Made by a program: the position numbers and the translations under genes. A stretch of DNA of 64,000 nucleotides from assembly GCA_964568975.1 (NCBI GenBank), contig CAZMSO010000007.1, positions 1 to 64,000 on the forward strand, in the 5' to 3' direction. Positions within the stretch are counted from its first letter, which is position 1, and the number at the start of each line of letters is the position of its first letter. This document shows, in pieces, positions 23,772 to 31,439 of this stretch. The notes below the pieces were generated by a model. The model worked only from the letters and a program-made list of their open reading frames with translations, searched no databases and was not told where the DNA came from. The stretch is from CAZADA01 sp964568975. Its GTDB lineage: Bacteria > Pseudomonadota > Alphaproteobacteria > Caulobacterales > Maricaulaceae.

Positions 23772-24002
23772 TCACTCGTCATTGGCCGCCTCCATGCCCG
23801 CGCGCAGCAGCCACACCCGCACCGCGCTGGCGAGCGAGCCGGCCCCCTCCTCGCCGATTCGCGCCTCATCGATTTTTGAAATGACGTGGGCGATCGGCAG
23901 CCCGTCACGCTCGGCAATGTGTTCCAGGGCCCGCCAAAAGGCCGGTTCCAAAGCGATGCTTGTGCGGTGGCGGTTTAACGTGATGGACTTCTTGATGAGC
24001 AT
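23772..24002 (-). CDS. Ribbon-helix-helix domain protein
   Basis: 76 residues from ATG 24002 (a GTG at 24008 is an alternative). The pattern KKSITLNRHRTSIALEPAFW...LEHIAERDGLPIAHVISKIDEAR...LASAVRVWLL matches the small alphaproteobacterial RHH_4 family. Its N-terminal strand and two helices resemble Arc/MetJ DNA-binding folds. Function unknown; DNA binding is inferred. It is convergent with the GAF gene. Confidence 0.8.
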   Translation of the reverse strand: MLIKKSITLNRHRTSIALEPAFWRALEHIAERDGLPIAHVISKIDEARIGEEGAGSLASAVRVWLLRAGMEAANDE

Positions 24003-24612
24003 AAGCACGGGGCCTTTTCAATGGATCGTGCGCGGCAGGCGGCGGACCTCACCAGTGTCGAAACAACGCCCCTCATGGCGTCAAGAAAACGCCGGTGAAT
24101 TGTTTCGTCGTTGTCTTCCACATCGAGGCGTCATGCATCATCATGCTCGCAAACGGGTCGTGTTCTTTTACGCGTCATCGACACAGCGCAAGACATCAGG
24201 CGCGACGGGATGCGGCGCGGCAGCGCCGAACCAAGCGTGGGGATGATGCATCAGATCCTCATCTGTGTTCACGCTCCAGGGGCGGCTCCGCAACGACCAG
24301 GTTGAAGTGAGCAGCGCGGCGCGTCCTGGGTTCAGCGCGCGGTTTGTCCAGACTAACGAAGTTTGAACGCGTCAGCCAAGTCCACGTCAAGCGTAAAGCC
24401 GAGAGCCGCCGCTCAGCGTGCAAACATATCCAGGCTGACGCCGCGTCGGCGTTTGGGGTTGGTCTTGGCGCGCGCGACGGCCCCGCCAGGTGTCGCGCGC
24501 AGGCGTGCGTCCTCCTAAAGCCGGTCGTGGGGCCGACACCGCGACAAGATGGCGAGCGTCGACCGCAGGGGCTGTCGCGCAGGGGATTGACAGTGCGCCC
24601 GCACGCTCCGTG

Positions 24613-24680
24613 CGCTGACACCGCCGCACCGCCGCACCGCCGCACCGCCGCACCGCCGCACCGCCGCGCCGCCGCGCCGC
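24613..24680. repeat. 8-bp microsatellite (CCGCACCG)n
   Basis: About six copies of the CCGCACCG unit followed by CCGCGCCG variants run up to the left side of the scaffold gap. This kind of array commonly breaks short-read assembly. Confidence 0.85.
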
Positions 24681-24731
24681 CGCGTTCATGTCCGCAGGCG
24701 TGCGTTGGCGCATGGGCGTCTCCACGCGGAG

Positions 24732-24831
24732 NNNNNNNNNNNNNNNNNNNNNNNNNNNNNNNNNNNNNNNNNNNNNNNNNNNNNNNNNNNNNNNNNNNNN
24801 NNNNNNNNNNNNNNNNNNNNNNNNNNNNNNN
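24732..24831. other. Scaffold gap (100 N)
   Basis: Exactly 100 N, flanked by identical 55-nt sequences on the same strand. The true distance may be zero or negative (overlap), or a repeat may have been collapsed. Confidence 0.95.
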
Positions 24832-24940
24832 CCGCCGCGTTCATGTCCGCAGGCGTGCGTTGGCGCATGGGCGTCTCCACGCGGAGCCCCAATGCGTTGC
24901 GCACAGCGCGCCGGGCGGACGAGTGATCGCAAATCGGGCG

Positions 24941-25816
24941 TCAGCTGACGGCGCCGCCCAAGCGCCCGCCCGCGCGCGCATAGGCTTGGGTGCCGCTGTG
25001 AATGGCGTCGTCGCTCGGCAGAATCGCGCTCGGCGTGTAATCGAAGAGCGGGTTCAAGCGCTCATAAAGCGGGCCGAAATCGCGATCGACCGTCACATGC
25101 ATCAGCGCTTCATAGCTGTCGATCACCCAATACGTTTGTTGGAAGTCGTCAATACGATAATCGGTGCGCATCAACCGCTCCAAATGAAAACGGATGCGGT
25201 TCGGCGACGGCGATTCAAGCGCGAACACGCACTCCGTCGCTGACGAGACAATGCCTGCGCCATAAATCCGCAACCCATCCTTGGTGTCGATGAGGCCGAA
25301 CTCGACTGTGTACCAATACAACGCCGCCAGCGCTTTAAGCCGGTCAAAGCCCAGCGAGCGCATGCCGCCCTCGCCATAAGCCTGCATGTAATCGGCGAAG
25401 GCTTGGTTCGTCAGCATCGGCACGTGGCCGAACACATCATGGAAGACGTCTGGTTCTTGGATGTAATCAAGCTGTTCGCGCTTGCGAATGAAATTGCCGG
25501 CCGGAAAGCGCCGGTTCGCAAGGTGCTCAAAAAACACCGCATCCGGCACCAGGCCCGGGACCGCGACGACTGTCCAGCCGGTCAGCGCGCGCAGCTCCTC
25601 CGACATCGCGTCAAAATTCGGGATGCCGCCGCGCCCGAGGTCGAGGGCCCTCAGCCCGTCCATAAAGGCGTCGGACGCGCGGCCTGGCAGCACCTCCAGC
25701 TGACGGGCGTAAAGCGCGTCCCACACCTGGTGCTCTTCCGGCGTGTAGGCGCTCCAGCCCTGATCAATGACATAATCCTCAGCAACGTTATGGGCTGTGA
25801 CGGGCATCGCGACCAT
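24941..25816 (-). CDS. phhA: Phenylalanine 4-monooxygenase
   Basis: 291 residues from ATG 25816 (MVAMPVTAHN); the frame is open upstream but adds an implausible Arg-rich lead. The non-heme iron triad is His126 and His131 in FHDVFGHVPML and Glu172 in YWYTVEFGLI. VPGLVPDAVFFEHLANRRFPAGNFIR binds the pterin and aromatic substrate. It converts phenylalanine to tyrosine using tetrahydrobiopterin. It is monocistronic, lacks the eukaryotic ACT regulatory domain, and is divergent from the exopolyphosphatase gene. Confidence 0.95.
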   Translation of the reverse strand: MVAMPVTAHNVAEDYVIDQGWSAYTPEEHQVWDALYARQLEVLPGRASDAFMDGLRALDLGRGGIPNFDAMSEELRALTGWTVVAVPGLVPDAVFFEHLANRRFPAGNFIRKREQLDYIQEPDVFHDVFGHVPMLTNQAFADYMQAYGEGGMRSLGFDRLKALAALYWYTVEFGLIDTKDGLRIYGAGIVSSATECVFALESPSPNRIRFHLERLMRTDYRIDDFQQTYWVIDSYEALMHVTVDRDFGPLYERLNPLFDYTPSAILPSDDAIHSGTQAYARAGGRLGGAVS

Positions 25817-26053
25817 GGCCAGTCCTCCATCTGCGCGCCACAGGCGGCGCGGGTGGTCCGGGGCGGCGCGGCGCAGGGACCGCGCAGCTGTCCACACAAT
25901 CATAGCAGAACCAAGGGCGACGGGCGCCCCATGGCGGCCTCGGTGGCCTTTCGCGGCCGATCACGCTAGCGTCCCAGGGAATGTGAACAGCGCGCGCGGA
26001 GGCCTCCAGCCCGGGGCTCGTGATCGCGCGCCAGGCGTCCCTGAGGGGTCACA

Positions 26054-27454
26054 ATGGGTGATGACGCCGAGCAAAACGCCCCGTCCGGGGCGGCGACGGC
26101 GGCATGCGGACGTGCCGACGGCTCCGCCTCAGACAGCGCGTCCCTGCGACCCTGCGACGCACCGGCGCATGACGCGCCGGCCCCCGACGCCGCCGTCGCG
26201 CGCGCCGCAGCCGACGCGTGTGATGACGCCTCCGCCGGCCCGCCGCCACGCCGGCGTCGCAGACGCCGCCGGGCAGGGCCGGGCGTTAGCGATCACGCGC
26301 GCGCGCGCGAGGGCGGCGCGGGACAGGTGCGGACCGACGAAGCGAGGGCCGACACGGCGGGCGCCGACAGGGCGGGCGCCGACAGGGCGGGGGCCGACAG
26401 GGCGGGGGCCGACGAGGCGAGGATGGCGAGCGGCCGCAGTCGGGCGCGGCTGTTCGGCGCGCTTGATCTCGGCACGAACAATTGTCGGCTGTTGATCGCC
26501 ACGCCGACGGCGGAGGGCTTTCGCGCCGTCGACGCGTTCTCGCGGATTGTGCGCTTGGGCGAAGGCTTGGCCGCAAACGGGTCGTTGACGCCGGAAGCCA
26601 TGGATCGCGCCGTTGATGCGTTGAGCGTGTGCGCAGCGAAGCTGCGGCGCCGGCGCGTGACGCAGCTGCGCTGCGTGGCGACCCAGGCCTGCCGCGGCGC
26701 GGCCAATGGCGCGGATTTCGTGGGGCGCGTGGCGGCCGAGACCGGGATCGCGCTTGAGGTGATCAGTCCCCACGAAGAAGCGCGCTTGGCGGTGATGGGC
26801 TGCCTCGCTCTGATTGATCGCGAAGCGGACGCGGCTCTGGTGGTGGACATTGGCGGCGGGTCGACGGAGCTGAGCTGGGTGGATGTGGCCGCGCTTCGGC
26901 GGATGAACGGATCGCGGTGGTCGCGCCCGCCCATTGTTGCGTGGGCCTCAGCGCCCATTGGCGTGGTCAGCTTGGCGGAGCGCTTTCCTGAGCCGGCCGA
27001 CCGCGTGCAATGGTATGACGACATGCTGGCGTATGTGCGCCCGCGCGTGCCGCGGCCCGAGGGCGCCCTTGCGCTGGCGCCGCGGTTCCATGACGGGCGT
27101 GCGCACCTGGTCGGCGCGTCGGGCGCAGTGACGAGTTTGGCGGGCGTGCATTTGGGATTGCCGCGCTATGAGCGGTCGAAGGTTGATGGGCTATGGGTGA
27201 CGGCGGGCGAGGCCCTGGCGGCGTCGCGGGTCTTGCAGTCGATGGATCAGAAAGCCCGCGCGGCGCAGCCCTGTATTGGGCCTGAACGCGCGGATCTTGT
27301 GGTGGCCGGCTGCGCGATTTTGGAGGCGATTATTCAAGTGTGGCCGACGGACCGTTTGCGCGTCGCGGATCGCGGCTTGCGCGAGGGCATGTTGATGACG
27401 CTGATGCACCGCCCGCGACGGCGGCGGCGCCGGCGGCGCGGCGCGTCCGCCTGA
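26054..27454 (+). CDS. ppx: Ppx/GppA exopolyphosphatase family protein with repetitive N-terminus
   Basis: 466 residues from ATG 26054, preceded by GAGGGG. Residues 1-120 are low-complexity, with an Arg run and four RAGAD repeats. The enzyme domain starts at GALDLGTNNCRLLIATP (about residue 134) and includes ATQACRGAANGADF, ISPHEEARLAVMGC, VVDIGGGSTELSWV and GASGAVTSLAGVHLGL, the phosphate and metal loops of the ASKHA fold. It would hydrolyse polyphosphate or pppGpp. An in-frame ATG at 26423 after GAGG could give a product lacking the tail. Followed after 8 nt by rlmE, a pairing common in alphaproteobacteria. Confidence 0.88.
   Translation: MGDDAEQNAPSGAATAACGRADGSASDSASLRPCDAPAHDAPAPDAAVARAAADACDDASAGPPPRRRRRRRRAGPGVSDHARAREGGAGQVRTDEARADTAGADRAGADRAGADRAGADEARMASGRSRARLFGALDLGTNNCRLLIATPTAEGFRAVDAFSRIVRLGEGLAANGSLTPEAMDRAVDALSVCAAKLRRRRVTQLRCVATQACRGAANGADFVGRVAAETGIALEVISPHEEARLAVMGCLALIDREADAALVVDIGGGSTELSWVDVAALRRMNGSRWSRPPIVAWASAPIGVVSLAERFPEPADRVQWYDDMLAYVRPRVPRPEGALALAPRFHDGRAHLVGASGAVTSLAGVHLGLPRYERSKVDGLWVTAGEALAASRVLQSMDQKARAAQPCIGPERADLVVAGCAILEAIIQVWPTDRLRVADRGLREGMLMTLMHRPRRRRRRRRGASA
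26356..26416. repeat. 15-bp tandem repeat encoding (RAGAD)n
   Basis: GGCGGGCGCCGACAG-type units, about four copies with a G/C variant position, encode the Arg-Ala-Gly-Ala-Asp repeats in the N-terminus of the Ppx-like protein. The frame is preserved. Confidence 0.8.
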
Positions 27455-27462
27455 GGCCGACG

Positions 27463-28227
27463 ATGGGCGAGGAAACCGATCCCCCCCGGCGGCGGCGCCG
27501 TCGCGCCACGTCCTCCAGCCCCGCCAGCGGCCGCGACGCGGGCTTGTCGGTGCGGGTGAAGACCGCGAAGGGGCGCAAGCTCGCCTCGACCAACTGGCTC
27601 AAGCGCCAGCTCAACGACCCTTATGTGCGCCGCGCCCAAGCGCATGGCTACCGGTCGCGCGCGGCTTACAAGCTGATGGAGCTGGACGACCGGTTTCGCC
27701 TCATCAGCCGCGGCGCGCGGGTGGCGGATCTTGGCGCGGCGCCCGGCGGCTGGTGCCAAGTGGCGCTCGAGCGCGGCGCGCGCGCCGTCGTCGGCGTGGA
27801 TCTGTTGGAGATTGCGCCCTTGCCCGGCGCGACCCTGATCCAAGGCGATTTCACAGACCCCGTGATCGCGGAGGCGGTGCGCGAGGCTCTGGCCGGGCCG
27901 GCCGATCTTGTGGTGTCGGACATGGCCGCCAACACCAGCGGCCACCGTGAGACCGATCATTTGCGCATAATGGCGCTGGTGGAGGCGGCGTTCGTCTTCG
28001 CCGGCGAGGTCTTGCGGCCGGGGGGCGCGTTTGTGGCGAAGACGTTCCAGGGTGGGGCGAGCGCGGACGTGCTGGAGCGCGTGAAGTCCGCGTTTACGCG
28101 CGTGCGCCACGCCAAGCCGCCGGCGAGCCGCGCGGAAAGCCCTGAGACTTATCTCATCGCCCAGGGCTTTCGCGGCGCGGGGCGCTTAGCCCAGGCCGCG
28201 CCCGCGCCGCGCGATGGCGGGGCCTAA
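27463..28227 (+). CDS. rlmE: 23S rRNA (uridine-2'-O-)methyltransferase RlmE/FtsJ
   Basis: 254 residues from ATG 27463. The SAM motif is VADLGAAPGGWCQVAL. The catalytic K-D-K-E tetrad is visible as Lys in YRSRAAYKL, Asp in LVVSDMAANTSGH, Lys in AFVAKTFQGG and Glu in SRAESPETYL. It methylates U2552 of 23S rRNA in E. coli. The Arg-rich N-terminal 25 residues are probably an RNA-binding extension. Confidence 0.95.
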   Translation: MGEETDPPRRRRRRATSSSPASGRDAGLSVRVKTAKGRKLASTNWLKRQLNDPYVRRAQAHGYRSRAAYKLMELDDRFRLISRGARVADLGAAPGGWCQVALERGARAVVGVDLLEIAPLPGATLIQGDFTDPVIAEAVREALAGPADLVVSDMAANTSGHRETDHLRIMALVEAAFVFAGEVLRPGGAFVAKTFQGGASADVLERVKSAFTRVRHAKPPASRAESPETYLIAQGFRGAGRLAQAAPAPRDGGA

Positions 28228-28289
28228 GGGACGCGCATGCGCGCCGGCCGCGTGCGCTCTCCCGCCAGCGACCGCCGACGCCGGCCGGG

Positions 28290-29546
28290 TTATTGGGACA
28301 CCAACACCGGTCGCCCTACGGGCTGGTCAACGACGCCCGCGCGCGCCATTTGCGGCGGCGCGCCCGCGTCGAGAGTGTCGCGCGCCTTGTTGAGGAGGAA
28401 TTGCGACTGCCACCCATGGCGGGCGGGGCGCGCGAAAAACACCGCGTCACGGCGATGCAGCTCCAGAGTGTCGAACACCAACATTAAGAGATGCGACGCC
28501 GCCAGCAATTGATCGCGGGTGAACACATGGCTCACGCGTTCGACATCCGCTTCAGCGCCCGCTCGCAGGTCAGGGTTGTCGATCCACGACAAATCCGGAC
28601 GATAGACCGTCTGCGCCCGCGCGCGCCGGGGAAAAGTCGCGAAGTTTGACGGCGCCAGCCGCACCCACTCGTCCTGGGCGTCCTGGGGGCGCACAATCGT
28701 CGCCAGCGCCCAGGGCGCGCCGCCGGCCAAATAGACCCGCGGCCGCTCCGCCAAGCCGCGATGGAGGCGCGCCGCGGCCCGCATTTGTGGCGCAAGCGCC
28801 GATGAGGCCACCGACTCAAGCGCGGCGTCGAGATCCGCCGGCGGGACGCCGCCATAAGCGTCAACGATCAAGTTTAAGAATGATTTGGTTCCGTGGGGCA
28901 AAGCCTCCGCCCCGACCACCTCGCCCTCAGCGTCGCGATAAGCGATGGTGATGTTGCTGCTGCCGATGTCCACCAGCACCGCCTGGTCCAAACGGCCCAC
29001 GGGCGTGACCCATTCAAAGGCGAGGGCGGCTTGCTCGGCGGCGGTGATGAAATGCGGCTGGCGCCCGCTGCGCCGGTGGATGATGTCCGCCAGCGCGTTG
29101 GCGTGGTCGCGCTGCCCTAAGCCGCTGTCAATGACGACATAGATATCGTCCGCGGCGATGGCGTGGCTTTGGCGCAGATCATCGACAAAAGCGCGCACGG
29201 CATCCGCCGTGCGTTCGCTGTTTTCCTCCAACAGCGGCGTGATGTCGGCTTCGGTGTAATCCGTGATGCGCCGACGTTCGAGCAGTTCATAGCGCGCGTC
29301 TGCGCCGACCGCTGCAACATCATTCAAGGCGTGCAGATCGTCGGCGGTGATGCGGTAGCCGACCGCCCGCACGCCGCTTGCGCCAACCTCCACCACGCCG
29401 AACGCCGCGCCGGCGTCCTCGCGCGCCTGCGCCGGCGTCGCTGTCGCCGCCAGGCCGATGACAAGCCCGCTCGCCAATCCAAGCATGGCCATCAGCCCGC
29501 GCGCCGACCACCGCGCGCGGATCGGTCCAGTGTCTCTGCATCCCAT
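28290..29546 (-). CDS. Secreted protein with Ppx/GppA-like actin (ASKHA) fold, function unknown
   Basis: 418 residues from ATG 29546. A signal peptide is clear (hydrophobic LMAMLGLASGLVIGLAA, then TPAQA). After it come two nucleotide-fold phosphate-loop-like strands: FGVVEVGASGVRAVGYRI and, about 130 residues on, AVLVDIGSSNITIAYRD, followed by LPHGTKSFLNLIVDAYGG and VYLAGGAPWALATIV. This layout resembles exopolyphosphatase/acetate-kinase-type folds, but the catalytic polar residues are not clearly conserved. An exported ASKHA protein is unusual because ATP is not expected in the periplasm. Polyphosphate or another phosphorylated ligand is a guess. Confidence 0.6.
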   Translation of the reverse strand: MGCRDTGPIRARWSARGLMAMLGLASGLVIGLAATATPAQAREDAGAAFGVVEVGASGVRAVGYRITADDLHALNDVAAVGADARYELLERRRITDYTEADITPLLEENSERTADAVRAFVDDLRQSHAIAADDIYVVIDSGLGQRDHANALADIIHRRSGRQPHFITAAEQAALAFEWVTPVGRLDQAVLVDIGSSNITIAYRDAEGEVVGAEALPHGTKSFLNLIVDAYGGVPPADLDAALESVASSALAPQMRAAARLHRGLAERPRVYLAGGAPWALATIVRPQDAQDEWVRLAPSNFATFPRRARAQTVYRPDLSWIDNPDLRAGAEADVERVSHVFTRDQLLAASHLLMLVFDTLELHRRDAVFFARPARHGWQSQFLLNKARDTLDAGAPPQMARAGVVDQPVGRPVLVSQ

Positions 29547-29570
29547 GGCGACCCCCACATAAACGTTTGC

Positions 29571-29589
29571 GATCGTTAGAGTTACGATC
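29571..29589. promoter_or_regulatory. Inverted repeat upstream of the secreted ASKHA-fold gene
   Basis: GATCGT-TAGAGTT-ACGATC is a perfect 6-bp dyad 25 bp upstream of the ATG at 29546. It could be an operator, but no regulator is adjacent. Confidence 0.35.
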
Positions 29590-29720
29590 TGTTGTGGTGA
29601 AACTGTCCCACAGGCGGACAGAACGCCGAAAGAGGGGCGCAGCGCGAAATTCGCCTTGGGGGCGAGAAATCTGTGGATGATCGGGATGTGCGCGCGGGCT
29701 GCGACGCGTCGTGTCAGCGC

Positions 29721-30722
29721 TCAGGCGTCAGGGTCGAGAACGCGCGGAAGTCTGAACACCACGTCCTCGCGCGTGACCTCCACATCCTCAATGCGCACCT
29801 GGAAGCGGTCCTTCGCGGCGCGGACAATATCCTGCACCAGGTTTTCCGGAGCGCTGGCGCCGGCGGTGAGCCCCATCGCGCCGGCGCGCGCAACGAGGGA
29901 CCAATCCACGTCCGCCGCTGATTGCACGAGACGCGCCTCGCGCGCGCCTGCGCGCTCGGCCACTTCGACAAGCCGTTTGGAGTTGGAGGAGTTCGGCGCT
30001 CCAACCACGAGCACGAGATCGCAGCGCCCGGCGATGGCTTTAACAGCCTCTTGGCGGTTGGTCGTCGCGTAGCAGATGTCTTCTTTATGAGGCGCAGCGA
30101 TGCTCGGGAAGCGCTGCTGCAAGGCCGCCACGATTTCAGCGGTGTCGTCCACCGACAACGTCGTTTGGGTGACGAACGCCAGCCGGTCGGGATCCGCGGG
30201 CGTCAGCGCCGCCACATCCGCGACGGTCTCAACAAGCGTCGCGGCGCCCTTCGGCAATTGGCCAAGCGTGCCGATCACCTCGGGATGGCCGGCGTGGCCG
30301 ATCAGCACGATGTGGCGGCCCGCTTTGTAATGACGCTCGGCCTCCACATGCACTTTCGACACAAGGGGGCAGGTGGCGTCGACATAGACCATTGACCGGC
30401 GGCGCGCTTCCGCCGGCACGGCTTTCGGCACGCCATGGGCGGAGAAAATCACGGGACGGTCGTTGGGGCATTCGTCCAGCTCGCGCACAAACACCGCGCC
30501 CAAGCGCTCCAAGCGCTCCACCACATGACGGTTGTGGACGATCTCGTGGCGCACATAAATCGGCGCGCCCCAGCGTTCTAACGCCTGCTCCACAATGAGG
30601 ATCGCGCGCTCCACGCCCGCGCAAAAACCCCGCGGCGCAGCCATAACGATGGTCAGCGCAGATTTTGCGGGTGCGGCCGCGCCGTCGACGGTGGACGCGG
30701 TCTCAGGGGGGGTGAAGGTCAT
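29721..30722 (-). CDS. ispH: 4-hydroxy-3-methylbut-2-enyl diphosphate reductase (IspH/LytB)
   Basis: 333 residues from ATG 30722; GGAGG stands 6 nt upstream, while an ATG at 30728 touches the ribosome binding site. Three cysteines that hold the [4Fe-4S] cluster are Cys34 (PRGFCAGVERA), Cys118 (VDATCPLVSKVH) and Cys217 (KEDICYATTNRQ). His in RHEIVHN and the TNRQ and SSNS motifs bind the diphosphate. It is the last step of the MEP isoprenoid pathway. Divergent from the 30892 lipoprotein gene. Confidence 0.96.
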   Translation of the reverse strand: MTFTPPETASTVDGAAAPAKSALTIVMAAPRGFCAGVERAILIVEQALERWGAPIYVRHEIVHNRHVVERLERLGAVFVRELDECPNDRPVIFSAHGVPKAVPAEARRRSMVYVDATCPLVSKVHVEAERHYKAGRHIVLIGHAGHPEVIGTLGQLPKGAATLVETVADVAALTPADPDRLAFVTQTTLSVDDTAEIVAALQQRFPSIAAPHKEDICYATTNRQEAVKAIAGRCDLVLVVGAPNSSNSKRLVEVAERAGAREARLVQSAADVDWSLVARAGAMGLTAGASAPENLVQDIVRAAKDRFQVRIEDVEVTREDVVFRLPRVLDPDA

Positions 30723-30891
30723 GTCCATCCTCCGGCCCGCCGCGCGTGGCCCAGTCTCGTGCACCAGAGCGGCCGCAAGGACCAAGGAGCGGGCTTGCGC
30801 GTCCGCGGATTGCCGCCGTCGAGGATGCAGAGTATCCCCTCCCTTCGACCGCCGCCAGTCGCGCGCCCGCCATTCATCCGGAGCCTCGCCC

Positions 30892-31437
30892 ATGCGTGTT
30901 TCTTTGAGCTTATGCGGCCCGGTGCTGGCGCTGCTCGCCAGCGCGTGCGCGACAGCGGAGCCGAATGCGGGCCCGTGCCCGCCGGCCTTTGCGCTTTACG
31001 ACGCTGTGCGCGTCGTTGAATTCGCTGACGGCCAGGAGCGCCTCTCCAGCGTGGGTTTCACCGCTGAAATCCAAGCCGTGAGAAGCAGTTGCCGTTACGT
31101 CGAAGACAAACCGATTAAAGCTGATCTGGAGATTGACATCGGCTTTGGGCGCGGGCCGGCCGCCCAGGGCGATCGCGCGGAATACACCTATTGGGTGGCG
31201 GTTACCCGCAGCAATCTCACGCTCATTACTAAGGAGTTCTTTCCCCTCACCGTGCGCTTCGACAAGGGCGAGGACCGCGTGTTTCTGCGCGAGCGGATCG
31301 AGGAGATTGTGATCCCGCGTGCAGGGGACTCCGTGTCCGGCACAAATTTCGAGATCATTGTGGGGTTTGAACTCACCGACGAGCAGCTCGCCTTTAACCG
31401 CGCCGGCAAGCGGTTCACGATCAGCGCCGCCAATTGA
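30892..31437 (+). CDS. Putative lipoprotein of unknown function
   Basis: 181 residues from ATG 30892. A short signal peptide ends in lipobox LASAC, so outer- or inner-membrane lipid anchoring is likely. The body is mainly beta: YDAVRVVEFADGQERLSSVGFTAE, IKADLEIDIGFGRGP, EYTYWVAVTRSNLTLITKEFF and FEIIVGFELTDEQLAFNRAG. This resembles a conserved alphaproteobacterial lipoprotein found before argS. No catalytic motif is seen. It is followed after 2 nt by argS. Confidence 0.75.
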   Translation: MRVSLSLCGPVLALLASACATAEPNAGPCPPAFALYDAVRVVEFADGQERLSSVGFTAEIQAVRSSCRYVEDKPIKADLEIDIGFGRGPAAQGDRAEYTYWVAVTRSNLTLITKEFFPLTVRFDKGEDRVFLRERIEEIVIPRAGDSVSGTNFEIIVGFELTDEQLAFNRAGKRFTISAAN

Positions 31438-31439
31438 CG

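Larger units (their letters stand above)
24009..24940. other. Gene-free region with GCCGCACC array and scaffold gap
   Basis: 932 bp including 100 N. Open frames here are short and have no recognisable product. 24613-24680 holds an 8-bp (CCGCACCG)n microsatellite grading into CCGCGCCG. A 55-nt sequence is present identically on both sides of the N run (24677-24731 and 24832-24886), so the gap may be an unmerged contig overlap. No RNA gene was recognised. Confidence 0.7.

Noticed and set aside
24095..24310. Short frames between the ribbon-helix-helix gene and the scaffold gap
   Set aside because: Several frames overlap on the same strand with no ribosome binding site or recognisable product.
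24613..24680. Regular repeats resembling a CRISPR array
   Set aside because: The units are contiguous 8-bp copies with no spacers; it is a microsatellite.
29721..30728. Alternative ispH start at 30728
   Set aside because: That ATG directly abuts the GGAGG sequence, leaving no spacing; 30722 is better placed.
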